A stretch of DNA of 64,000 nt from contig NZ_CP080598.1 in assembly GCF_019598945.1 (NCBI RefSeq), forward strand, positions 4,712,001 to 4,776,000, written 5' to 3'. The translations under genes were made by a program, and so were the position numbers. Below, one piece after another: positions 28,472 through 36,881 of the stretch. Source of the DNA: Sphaerospermopsis torques-reginae ITEP-024. Lineage in GTDB: Bacteria; Cyanobacteriota; Cyanobacteriia; Cyanobacteriales; Nostocaceae. Position 1 is the stretch's first letter, and each line of letters starts with the position of its first letter. Below the pieces are notes generated by a model. The model saw only the letters and a list, made by a program, of their open reading frames with translations. It had not been told where the DNA came from and ran no database searches.

Positions 28472-28569
28472 GCAGTGAACCGACCTTTGGTCAAAACATC
28501 ATTTTTCGTGTAATCTGGTTCTTCCGCTTTACTAAACTTACTCAAATCTACCTAAAGATTTGCAGTTAG

Positions 28570-28617
28570 CTTCCTGCTTCACTTGAAGAGTGACGGCACT
28601 TACTTAATCCACAGGCT
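28570..28617 (-). mobile_element. Orphan TnpB 3' tail / omega-RNA scaffold-like remnant
   Basis: Read on the minus strand, this block starts AGCCTGTGGATTAAGTAAGT and ends GTGAAGCAGGAAG. It aligns with 55159-55205 at the end of the intact tnpB (AGCCTGTGGACTAGATAGTG ... GTGAAACAGGAAG), about 38 of 48 positions alike. In frame it reads ACGLSKCRHSSSEAGS then stop, against ACGLDSADTARVKQEE in the intact protein. No other tnpB coding sequence is present upstream of it. It ends about 100 bp before the start of the RNB gene on the same strand. Confidence 0.6.
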
Positions 28618-29403
28618 TTCGGTTTGGACAAAGCTTGCCCTACCTTAGAATTTTAGGATTTTCCGGCTTGGTTATCGCCTAAAAGGTATTTTAGATGAAC
28701 TAATTTACCTTTTTCAAAACCTTTTTTACTTAAATTTGAGTAAATTCAAGTATACTTAGGTAAAATTTTGAGTTCAGTTGTTAGCTCTGTATCTCCTCAC
28801 AGCCAACAGACACTTGTTGCCAACGAATTACCCTAGAGTGGTCTCTCGTAGATAAGACAAGGCAGCACAAGTTCCTTTCAGAGCGAGGCTCTGCTCGGAA
28901 TTCTCACTGCACGACCAGAATTCACTTGGGTTCAACCTTCTTCACCTAACCAATCTTACACAGCACTCCTGATACTCGATTTCCACCTGATAATTACGCA
29001 AGGGAATTTTGAGAGATTTGGTTTACAGAACTCTTCAATTTCCACTAGCTGATACAAAAGGCAAGTAACAGATGTTTGATTGTCTAGATTTCAACAGGTA
29101 CTACCATGAGAATCTGAGTTTTAACTAGGAGACACAGCCGATTAACCTAATTTTCCCTTCTGTAGAATCGGTAACAATCAGGTAAACAGCTGAACAAGCA
29201 ATGAGGGCGAACCTTATCTTTACTTTATTATTGTAGATTTAGAGCGCACTTCCAGAAAATACTTTTAGATATCTAGTTGGGTGATTAGTATAGCATTGAA
29301 AGGAAGACACCTGATTCAGTCAGCAGTAGCTCAAATTTTCTGCAAATTATGCACAAATTAGTTGCTGCTACAATCGTGACTGATGATCATAGCGCAAAAA
29401 GTC

Positions 29404-29476
29404 GTAGGGGCGAAGCATTGGGAAAACAACCTTGGACAAAAATTGATAATTTATCGCCCGAATGCTTCGCCCGTAC
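29404..29476. mobile_element. 73 bp MITE-like element, copy 2
   Basis: Same length and ends as the element at 10650-10722: GTAGGGGCGAAGCATTGG left arm and CGAATGCTTCGCCCGTAC right arm, with AAAACAACCTTGGACAAAAA inside. Followed by GGAGTCA-like STRR remnants. Confidence 0.75.
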
Positions 29477-29600
29477 AGGAGTCAAGATTCAAGAGTCAGG
29501 AGTATGGCTTCGCCACGCTTGGCTATCAGGAATTACCAAGTAGTTAAATATCTATATAAAATCAAACAAATCTACAAAGTATAAATAAAGTAAAACAGAC

Positions 29601-29692
29601 AGGACTTACGCAAAAGGGAACGAAAGTAGGGGTAATTCATGAATTACCCCTACGCAAGAATAAGGTTTTCAGTTACATCTTGCGTAAGTCCT
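29601..29692. mobile_element. 92 bp MITE with perfect 13 bp terminal inverted repeats
   Basis: Ends are AGGACTTACGCAA (29601-29613) and its exact reverse complement (29680-29692). Inside, 29626-29653 is a perfect 28 bp palindrome centred on ATTCATGAAT with arms GTAGGGGTAATTC. Non-coding. Ends of the form ACTTACGCA are frequent in small cyanobacterial transposon derivatives; no parent transposase is in the window. Confidence 0.8.
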
Positions 29693-29804
29693 AACAGATT
29701 GAGATGGGTGTAAATATGATTTTGGCTCAGTTATCGAGATTGTATCCTCATGGAAGTATTATTTCTGAAGTAACACTATAAGTTAAAACCCTTATTCTAG
29801 CGTT

Positions 29805-29985
29805 ATTCTCGGTTCTCTCACAGTCACTTCGATGGTAAGTTGAGAGAAAAATGAGAGAAAAAAATAGCAGTGCTGATAGCAGTCAACTTGGTAAGTGATA
29901 CAGAATTTATATAGTAGATACGTACTAATTGTTCTCTCAAAATAATAATGTTACAGTGATACTTGAGAGAAAACCGAGAGAATAT
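29805..29985. promoter_or_regulatory. Cluster of TGAGAGAA-type motifs upstream of RND gene
   Basis: ATTCTCGGTTCTCTCA at 29805-29820, TTGAGAGAAAAATGAGAGAA at 29839-29858, TTGTTCTCTCAA at 29929-29940 and TTGAGAGAAAACCGAGAGAA at 29963-29982. The first and last are near-inverted copies. Their arrangement 60-240 bp before the efflux gene suggests binding sites for a transcription factor; no regulator gene is adjacent. Confidence 0.45.
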
Positions 29986-30043
29986 GACACTAACTAGGTT
30001 GAGTGAATATCACGAAAGTTAGACAGTGTAAGGATTATAGAAA

Positions 30044-32842
30044 GTGCATAGTGTTAATAACTCAAAATCCGCACGCGAAATTTTGAATATCTCCAGATGG
30101 GCAATTAAATTTTCGTGGTTGACGGTGTGTTTTTGGATCGGGGTGACAGTAGCGGGTATTTTAGCTTTCAGTTCCCTCAAATACGCCCTATTCCCTGATA
30201 TAACTTTTCCCGTGGTGGTGATAAATGCTCAAGCACCACTAACTTCGGCTTTAGATACAGAAGAAAAGTTAACTAAACCAATAGAAGAAAGCCTCAAATC
30301 CTTGGCAGGTCTGGAAAATATCCGTTCTTCCAGCTATCCGGGGCAAACTGCTGTAAGCTTGCTGTTTACAGTGGGTACAAATTTAGAAACTTCTACGGAA
30401 AATACTACAACTGCACTCAAGGGTTTAAAATTGCCGGCAGGAGCTAATTATAAGATTATTCCTTTAAACCTGAATGAGTCATCAGTCATTAGTTATGCTA
30501 TTGAAAGCGAGTCCAGAAGTTTGGATGATTTGCAGAAATTGGCAGATGAGAAAATTGTACCTGCGATCGCCAAATTACCAGGAGTTCTCAAAGTCTCACT
30601 GCTCGGCGCTCCACCAAAATCACCTCCTCTCAATGCTACCAATGCCACTGCGGCTTTACCTCAAGGAGCAGGAAATTTAGTTAGATTTAATGGTCAAGAT
30701 GTACTAGCTTTTCAAGTCGTTAAACGTGGTGATGCTAACACTTTAGAAGTTGTCAGTCGTGTAGAACAGGAAATACAAAACCTGCGCTCTACTTTAAAAG
30801 ATGTCAAACTCACCCTAGCTGCTACCCAAGCAGAATATATCCGCCAAGCTACCAAGTCAACTATAGATGCGTTGATAGAAGCGATCATTTTGGCAATTGT
30901 CGTCATTTTCCCATTTTTATGGAGTTGGCGAGCGACTTTAATTTCTGCTTTGGCTATTCCCACATCTTTGTTAGCAACGTTTATTGTCATGGCCTTTTTT
31001 GGCTTTAACCTGGAAACTATTACGTTGTTAGCTTTGGCTTTGGTTATTGGTAGTGTGATTGATGATGCCATTATTGATGTGGAAAACATTTTACGGCACA
31101 TTGAAGACGGGCAAAGTCCCCGTGAAGCTGCACACTCAGCTACCGATGAAATTGGTTTAACAGTAGTTGCTACTACTGCTACTGCTGTGGCGGTTTTCTT
31201 ACCTATTGGTTTGATGGGTGGAGTCGTTGGGCAGTTTTTCAAGCCTTTTGGGATTACTGTTTCGGCTTCTTATATTGCTTCTACATTGGTGGCGCGAACT
31301 TTATCACCAGTTTTATCTATTTATTGGCTCAAACCAGTTAAGAAAAATTCCCATAACAAAGAATTGAACCACGAAGGGCGCAAAGAACACGAAGAAAAGA
31401 AGGTTTCAGAGGGTTCTTGGGTGGGTTTAGCAAATATTGGGGTTTATTTTACTCAAGCTTATCGCAATTTATTAGCTTGGTCTTTGAATCACCGAAAAAT
31501 AGTTATTGCTTTAGCTGTTCTCAGTTTTGTTGCTGGTATTGCGCTGACTCCATTTATTCCCAAGGGTTTTATTCCTAAGTTAGATCGGGGTGAATTTAAT
31601 ATTACTTATACTGCACCTTTGCCGAAAATCCATGATTTAGAAGCGTTACAGCAGTTAAGAAGCAGGGGAGCAGGACAGCAAGGGGGAAATAATTTCCCAG
31701 TCCCCAGTCCCCAGTCTCCAGTCCCCAGTCCCCAGTCCCCAATACCTATTCCTAACCCTCTCAATGATTCTTTGGAGGTGGCGAAAAAACTGGAAGCGGA
31801 GGTGAGAAAATACCCAGATGTGGAAACTGTGTTTACTACGGTTGGTTCTCGTGGAGGTGAACCAAATAAGGGTACTCTCTATGTGAAACTGAAAAAAGAC
31901 CGCACAATTAAAACCGCAGAATTACAAGATCAGTTGCGGCAAAGTTTGCCTAAACTTCCTGGTGTGTCTACCAGTGTGGAAGATATTCAATTTGTGGATA
32001 CTGGTGGAGAAAAACCTTTACAAATAGCACTTCGCGGTAATGATCTGAAAACTCTCCATGAAGCGGCTGAAAAAATTAAGGACCGCATTACTAAAATTCC
32101 TGGTTTTGCAGATGTGACGGTGACAGGTGAAAATAATACTCCAGGTCAGGTTTTGCAAATTGAACGACTGAACCAAGAACGGGTAGCTTATATCAGTGCT
32201 AACTTGGGTCAGGATTTAACTTTGGGTAATGCTACAGATAAAATTGTGGCGGAAGCTCAAGATATTTTACCTGCTGGTGTGACTATAGATTTAGGTGGAG
32301 ATTCTGCTCGACAAAATGAAGTTTTAAATAGTTTTATTTCGACTTTGATTTTATCGGCGTTGTGTATTATCGTCGTGTTGATGTTACTGTTCAAAAGTTG
32401 GGTAGATCCTTTGGTGATTGGTGCTTCTTTACCTTTAGCTGTGGTGGGAGCAATGTTAGCTTTACTCTTGACTAAGAGTGATTTTGGCATGATTTCTTTG
32501 ATTGGTTTTGTATTTTTGTTAGGACTTGCTAATAAAAATGCCATTTTGTTGGTAGATTACATTAATCAATTACGTCTCTCAGGTTTGGAACGCACGGAAG
32601 CTATTCTTAAAGCTGGTCCTGTGAGACTCAGACCGATTATGATTACTACTGTTTCTACTCTGTTGGGGATGTTACCTATCGCTTTAGGTTTTGGTGCGGG
32701 TTCTGAGTTGCGATCGCCTATGGCCGTTGCTATTGCTGGTGGTTTGATAACTTCTACTATTCTCAGTTTAATTGTTGTTCCTGTTGTCTATGCTATTTTA
32801 GATGATTGGTTTCCCAGAAAGAAGTTTGCAGTAAATAGGTGA
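30044..32842 (+). CDS. RND (AcrB/HAE1-type) efflux transporter
   Basis: A 932-residue inner-membrane RND pump. Start is GTG 30044; no closer ATG precedes the first helix. The layout is typical: TM1 at about 22-42, a large periplasmic loop, TM2-6, a central cytoplasmic linker, TM7 (IVIALAVLSFVAGIALT), a second loop, and TM8-12. Proton-relay residues are kept: the aspartate pair in IGSVIDDAIIDVEN (about 338-339) and the lysine in GLANKNAILLVDY (about 831). The closest relatives are HAE1 pumps of about 1,040 residues, so both porter loops are short. Two repeat-derived in-frame insertions occur at about residues 440-457 and 540-567. No membrane-fusion protein or TolC gene is adjacent. Confidence 0.88.
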   Translation: MHSVNNSKSAREILNISRWAIKFSWLTVCFWIGVTVAGILAFSSLKYALFPDITFPVVVINAQAPLTSALDTEEKLTKPIEESLKSLAGLENIRSSSYPGQTAVSLLFTVGTNLETSTENTTTALKGLKLPAGANYKIIPLNLNESSVISYAIESESRSLDDLQKLADEKIVPAIAKLPGVLKVSLLGAPPKSPPLNATNATAALPQGAGNLVRFNGQDVLAFQVVKRGDANTLEVVSRVEQEIQNLRSTLKDVKLTLAATQAEYIRQATKSTIDALIEAIILAIVVIFPFLWSWRATLISALAIPTSLLATFIVMAFFGFNLETITLLALALVIGSVIDDAIIDVENILRHIEDGQSPREAAHSATDEIGLTVVATTATAVAVFLPIGLMGGVVGQFFKPFGITVSASYIASTLVARTLSPVLSIYWLKPVKKNSHNKELNHEGRKEHEEKKVSEGSWVGLANIGVYFTQAYRNLLAWSLNHRKIVIALAVLSFVAGIALTPFIPKGFIPKLDRGEFNITYTAPLPKIHDLEALQQLRSRGAGQQGGNNFPVPSPQSPVPSPQSPIPIPNPLNDSLEVAKKLEAEVRKYPDVETVFTTVGSRGGEPNKGTLYVKLKKDRTIKTAELQDQLRQSLPKLPGVSTSVEDIQFVDTGGEKPLQIALRGNDLKTLHEAAEKIKDRITKIPGFADVTVTGENNTPGQVLQIERLNQERVAYISANLGQDLTLGNATDKIVAEAQDILPAGVTIDLGGDSARQNEVLNSFISTLILSALCIIVVLMLLFKSWVDPLVIGASLPLAVVGAMLALLLTKSDFGMISLIGFVFLLGLANKNAILLVDYINQLRLSGLERTEAILKAGPVRLRPIMITTVSTLLGMLPIALGFGAGSELRSPMAVAIAGGLITSTILSLIVVPVVYAILDDWFPRKKFAVNR

Positions 32843-32924
32843 CAGGTTACAGGTGACAGGTGACAGGTGACAGGTTACAGGTTACAGTGTTAGATCCTCG
32901 ATTTTTTCAAGAAGTCGGGGATCT
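32839..32924. repeat. STRR array plus AGATCC/GTCGGGGATCT stem-loop
   Basis: Six to seven GGTGACA/GGTTACA units (32840-32886) after the efflux stop, then a short stem-loop at 32892-32924 (AGATCCTCGATT ... AAGAAGTCGGGGATCT) of the family at 7475 and 61614. The hairpin could act as a terminator but lacks a clean T-run. Confidence 0.7.
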
Positions 32925-32930
32925 AATATG

Positions 32931-33258
32931 TGTTATGATTTTTATTGTCTGATAGCGTAGCGTGGCGTTAGCCATATCAGGATGTCCAGGATTTTAGGAT
33001 TTACAAGATTTACAGGATTTTAGTCGTTGCAATTTCTCAGGACATCTAAAGATTAAAAAAAATTCAAAATTAGAAAAAAAAATTCGATTTTTTGGGGTTC
33101 ACCCCGTTGACTTTTTCGCCTAGACTTGATATTCTGATAATGGGAATGCCTGCATTCAAAAAAATTTTGCTTACACTCCATTATATTAATATGACTATCT
33201 TACCACATCTGCCCCGCCCCGAACCCTAAAAAAAAGAAATTTTTTTCAAAAAAACTTA
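32931..33258. repeat. Long direct repeat flanking MmeI-like gene, copy A
   Basis: Non-coding block that recurs at 36956-37249 in the same orientation with only scattered changes. Shared landmarks in order: CAGGATGTCCAGGATTT, GCAATTTCTCAGGACATCTA, a short inverted repeat, TTGACT, TATTCTGATAATGGGAATGC, TTCAAAAAAATTTTGCTTAC, TCCATTATATTAATA, GACTATCTTACCACATCTGC and CCCCGCCCCGAACCCT. Copy A has an extra 24 bp small palindrome (TAGCGTAGCGTGGCGTTAGC and on, 32953-32976) that interrupts the CAGGAT element. Confidence 0.85.
33094..33135 (+). promoter_or_regulatory. Putative sigma70-type promoter with upstream inverted repeat (copy A)
   Basis: TTGACT at 33107-33112 and TATTCT at 33130-33135 with 17 bp between. 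The inverted repeat GGGGTTCACCCC (33094-33105) sits directly before the -35 box. In copy B the hexamers and the 17 bp spacing are identical although the spacer bases differ. It points at the MmeI-like gene and would give a leader of about 290 nt. Confidence 0.6.
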
Positions 33259-33429
33259 TAGATTTTCAAAATCTAAATAACTTAAACTTATGATTTGTGT
33301 AAAACCTAAGTTTTTTGCTACATCCTGTAAATCTTAAAATCCTGTAAATCTTAAAATCCTGGACATCCTGATGCAGACAAAAATCTTGTAAAATATTGAT
33401 TTTCATAACAATTAATATACCATTTTGCC

Positions 33430-36400
33430 ATGAAAAATGAAGATCGTCAACGAGTAGAAATATTCCTCAGAAAGTGGAAAGGTTCGCAGGGTAACGAAAG
33501 AGCAAATTATCAGAGTTTCTTTTTAGAACTTTGTGATGCTCTGACGGTAGAACGTCCAGCACCTAAAGGAAGTATACCAGGCGATCGCTATTGTTTTGAC
33601 AAAGACATCAAGATATTTAACAAAGATGGAGAAACTACCAACTTTGCAGACTTCTACAAAGAAGGACATTTTTTAATAGAAGCTAAACAAGGGGGAAATG
33701 CAAATAAACGGGGTACTGCTAAACGCGGAACAAAAACCTATGATATAGCGATGGAAAAAGCGTTTTATCAAGCTCAAAGTTATACACCTTTTCTACCAAG
33801 TAAACCACCCTTTTTAATTACCTGTGATATTGGTTCACATTTTGAAATTTGGATGAGTTTTAGTGGTAATTATGGTGGTTATGGTGCGCGGGAAAAAATT
33901 AATCTTGATCAGCTTTTAGATGAGAAAGTATTTAATCGTTTTGTTGCTATATTTAATGATCCGCAAAGTTTAAACCCGGAAAAATATCGAGCGCGGGTAA
34001 CAAGAGAAGTTGCGGATACCTTAGCTAAATTAGCGAAATGGTTAGAACAACAAGGACACCAACCGCAAGAAGTCGCAAATTTCCTGATGCGCTGCATTTT
34101 TACCATGTTTGCAGAAGATGTGAAATTATTGAAAGGGGATGTTTTTACTAAAGCTTTAAAAGAACGTTGGTTGGTTGAACCCAAGACATTTAAAACCCAG
34201 ATTGAAAGACTGTGGAAAGTCATGAATACTGGGGGAGAATTTAACTTTGATGAAATCCCCCAATTTAATGGTAGCTTTTTTGCTGATGCGACAGCTTTTG
34301 ATTTACCAAAAGAGCAATTAGAGGTTTTATATGAAGCTGCAAATAAAGATTGGACAGAGGTAGAACCGGCGATTTTTGGGACATTATTAGAAAGAGCTTT
34401 AGATAGTAAAGAACGTAAAAGTTTAGGAGCGCATTACACACCCCGATCCTATGTTGAACGGTTGGTGCGTCCGGTGGTAATAGAACCTTTAAGAGAAGAA
34501 TGGTTATTAGTTGAATCTGAGGTTGATCGGTTTTTAACGCTCAAGGAAAAACAGCAAAAACCGACAAAAGCACAAATAGAAAAAGCTGAAAAAGAGATTA
34601 GGTCATTTTTAGAGAAATTACAACAAATTCGCATTCTTGATCCTGCTTGTGGTTCGGGTAACTTTTTGTATGTGACGTTAGACTTGCTGAAAACATTGGA
34701 ACAAGAAGTACAGATGCGGTTGCTGGATGTTTTGGGAAAGGTGACAACGAATTTATTAGAGGAATTTGATCCGCGTTTAGCAGGAAGAAAACAGGTAAAC
34801 CCCTCACAATTTTTAGGGATTGAAATTAATCCTAGAGCGGCCGCTATTGCAGAGTTAGTAATTTGGATTGGTTATTTACAATGGCATTTTAAACGCTATG
34901 GAAGTACACCACCACCAGAACCGATTTTACAGGATTTTCATAATATTGAATTTCGGGATGCGGTGTTAGATTATGATGGGAAGGAGTTAGATATTGATAC
35001 TAAAACGGGTAAGGTGAAAACTCGTTGGGGTGGAAAAATGATCAAGCATCCTGTGACGGGTGAAGATGTTCCAGATGCGAGTGATCAAATTCCTATTTAT
35101 CGTTATCTTAATCCTCGTCCTGCTATATGGCCAGATGCAGATTATATTGTTTCTAATCCTCCTTTTATTGGTAAATTATATATGATTGAAAATTTAGGAG
35201 AAGGTTATGTAAAAACTATGCGTAATACTTATAAAAATGAAGTTCCAGATAGCTGTGATTATGTTATGTATTGGTGGTATAAGGCTGCAAAATTAACCGC
35301 TACCCAAAAAATTAACAGATTTGGTTTTGTTACCACTAATAGTATTACACAAACATTCAATCGGAGAGTAATTAGTGATGCTCTTACCTCAACACAACCA
35401 ATTCATTTAATATTTGCAATTCCAGATCATCCTTGGGTTGATACTCAAGATTCTGCATCTGTAAGAATTGCAATGACATCAGCAGCTTCAGGAAATGGAA
35501 TTGGCAAATTATCTTTAGTAACATTAGAGAAAATTAACCCGATGGATGGTATAGCTGAAATTGAAACTATTACCAGTCATGGTTTAATTCAATCAGATAT
35601 AAGAATTGGTATAGATATTGTTGGAGCTTTTTCATTAAAGTCTAACTATGGCCTTGCGGGGATGGGTGTCATGTTAGGAAATCGGGGGTTTTTAGTTGAT
35701 GATAGTTCTGAATTAGAAAATAATCACCCATGCTTACGCTCTATAATTAATGGCAATGATGTACTCAAAATTCCTCGAAATTTACAAGTCATAGACTTTT
35801 TTAATCTCAGTATAGCTGAAGCACAAAAGCAAGCTCCTAAAGCTTTTCAACAAATATTGTTAAAAGTCAAACCAGAACGAGATACGAATAATCGTAAAAC
35901 AAGAAAAGATAATTGGTGGTTGTTTGGGGAAAATATGCCTAAAACTCGTCAAGCTATAGCAGGTTTAGACCGTTATATTGTAACTGTAGAAACTTCAAAA
36001 CATCGTGTTTTTATTTTTGTAGATAGTCAGGTTTTAGCAGAACATAAGTTAGTTGTCATTGGATTAAGTGATGCTTATTATTTGGGTGTTTTATCTAGCT
36101 ATATTCATGTAATTTGGGCTTTAGCGTCTGGTTCTCAGCGTGGAGTAACTCCTGTTTATCCAAAATCTATTTGCTTTGATAAATTCCCTTTCCCAAATCC
36201 TACACCAGAACAGAAACAGAAAATCCGAGAATTAGGAGAAAGATTAGACTCCCACCGTAAACGAGTACAAACACAACATCCCGAAATCACAATTACCGGA
36301 ATGTATAACCTGCTAGAAAAACTCCGCAAAGGTGAAACATTTACCGCAGCAGATAAAGCATATAACAATAAAGCCTTAGTTTCCACCCTCAAACAAATTC

Positions 36401-36876
36401 ATGATGAATTAGATAACGCGGTTTTTGATGCTTATGGATGGCAAGATTTAAAAGATAATCAAAAAACAAAAGCCGAAATTGAAGAAATAATTTTAGAAAG
36501 GTTAGTTGCGCTCAATGCTGAACGTGCAGAAGAAGAACGTCATGGTATAATTCGCTGGTTGCGTCCTGAATATCAAGCACCAAAGGAAGTTACTCAACAG
36601 GTACTAACGGAAGTTATGGAAACAGAAGAAACTGTGATTATTCCCAGCGAACAAAAAACATTTCCCAAACAACCAAAAGACCAACTTGCAACTATCCGCG
36701 ACTTACTCCGCACCAATACCAGCGAGTGGACAGTGGAACAAATTGCTGCTCAATTTAAAAATGGTGGAAAATACAAAAATGCCATTGCTGAAAATGTGGA
36801 AAGATTAGAATGGTTTGGGATTTTAATCTGTAGAGAAACCGGAGCAACCAAACGCTGGCAATATGTGGAAATATAG
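33430..36876 (+). CDS. MmeI-like single-chain restriction-modification enzyme
   Basis: A 1148-residue type IIL/IIG-like enzyme. The N-terminus FLRKWKGSQGNERANYQSF matches MmeI-family starts. A PD-(D/E)XK nuclease site is seen as FADFYKEGHFLIEAKQG (D74, E84, K86). A helical spacer follows (to about 390). The gamma-class N6-adenine methyltransferase has motif I LDPACGSGNF (about 402-411) and motif IV VSNPPF (about 574-579). The target-recognition domain lies at about 680-920, with FDKFPFP just after. The C-terminal 80 residues (DLLRTNTSEWTVEQIAAQF) form an extra winged-helix-like module. Cleavage and single-strand methylation by one chain is usual for this family. Isolated gene, ATG start, flanked by direct repeats. 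Confidence 0.88.
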   Translation: MKNEDRQRVEIFLRKWKGSQGNERANYQSFFLELCDALTVERPAPKGSIPGDRYCFDKDIKIFNKDGETTNFADFYKEGHFLIEAKQGGNANKRGTAKRGTKTYDIAMEKAFYQAQSYTPFLPSKPPFLITCDIGSHFEIWMSFSGNYGGYGAREKINLDQLLDEKVFNRFVAIFNDPQSLNPEKYRARVTREVADTLAKLAKWLEQQGHQPQEVANFLMRCIFTMFAEDVKLLKGDVFTKALKERWLVEPKTFKTQIERLWKVMNTGGEFNFDEIPQFNGSFFADATAFDLPKEQLEVLYEAANKDWTEVEPAIFGTLLERALDSKERKSLGAHYTPRSYVERLVRPVVIEPLREEWLLVESEVDRFLTLKEKQQKPTKAQIEKAEKEIRSFLEKLQQIRILDPACGSGNFLYVTLDLLKTLEQEVQMRLLDVLGKVTTNLLEEFDPRLAGRKQVNPSQFLGIEINPRAAAIAELVIWIGYLQWHFKRYGSTPPPEPILQDFHNIEFRDAVLDYDGKELDIDTKTGKVKTRWGGKMIKHPVTGEDVPDASDQIPIYRYLNPRPAIWPDADYIVSNPPFIGKLYMIENLGEGYVKTMRNTYKNEVPDSCDYVMYWWYKAAKLTATQKINRFGFVTTNSITQTFNRRVISDALTSTQPIHLIFAIPDHPWVDTQDSASVRIAMTSAASGNGIGKLSLVTLEKINPMDGIAEIETITSHGLIQSDIRIGIDIVGAFSLKSNYGLAGMGVMLGNRGFLVDDSSELENNHPCLRSIINGNDVLKIPRNLQVIDFFNLSIAEAQKQAPKAFQQILLKVKPERDTNNRKTRKDNWWLFGENMPKTRQAIAGLDRYIVTVETSKHRVFIFVDSQVLAEHKLVVIGLSDAYYLGVLSSYIHVIWALASGSQRGVTPVYPKSICFDKFPFPNPTPEQKQKIRELGERLDSHRKRVQTQHPEITITGMYNLLEKLRKGETFTAADKAYNNKALVSTLKQIHDELDNAVFDAYGWQDLKDNQKTKAEIEEIILERLVALNAERAEEERHGIIRWLRPEYQAPKEVTQQVLTEVMETEETVIIPSEQKTFPKQPKDQLATIRDLLRTNTSEWTVEQIAAQFKNGGKYKNAIAENVERLEWFGILICRETGATKRWQYVEI

Positions 36877-36881
36877 GAAAA

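Larger units (their letters stand above)
28472..30043. other. 1.57 kb gene-free region with mobile-element debris
   Basis: No credible gene on either strand. Items recognised: a TnpB-type 3' tail at 28570-28617 (minus), two MITE-like elements (29404-29476, 29601-29692) and TGAGAGAA-type motifs before the efflux gene. The part 28780-29240 is unexplained; it includes the hairpin CAGAGCGAGGCTCTG near 28878. Confidence 0.65.

Noticed and set aside
29349-29543. Plus-strand frame across the second 73 bp element
   Set aside because: Encoded by repeat DNA; no independent evidence for a gene.
30712-31242. Long minus-strand frame inside the RND gene
   Set aside because: Shadow of the RND coding sequence; translation is low-complexity Lys/Ala/Ser with no motif.
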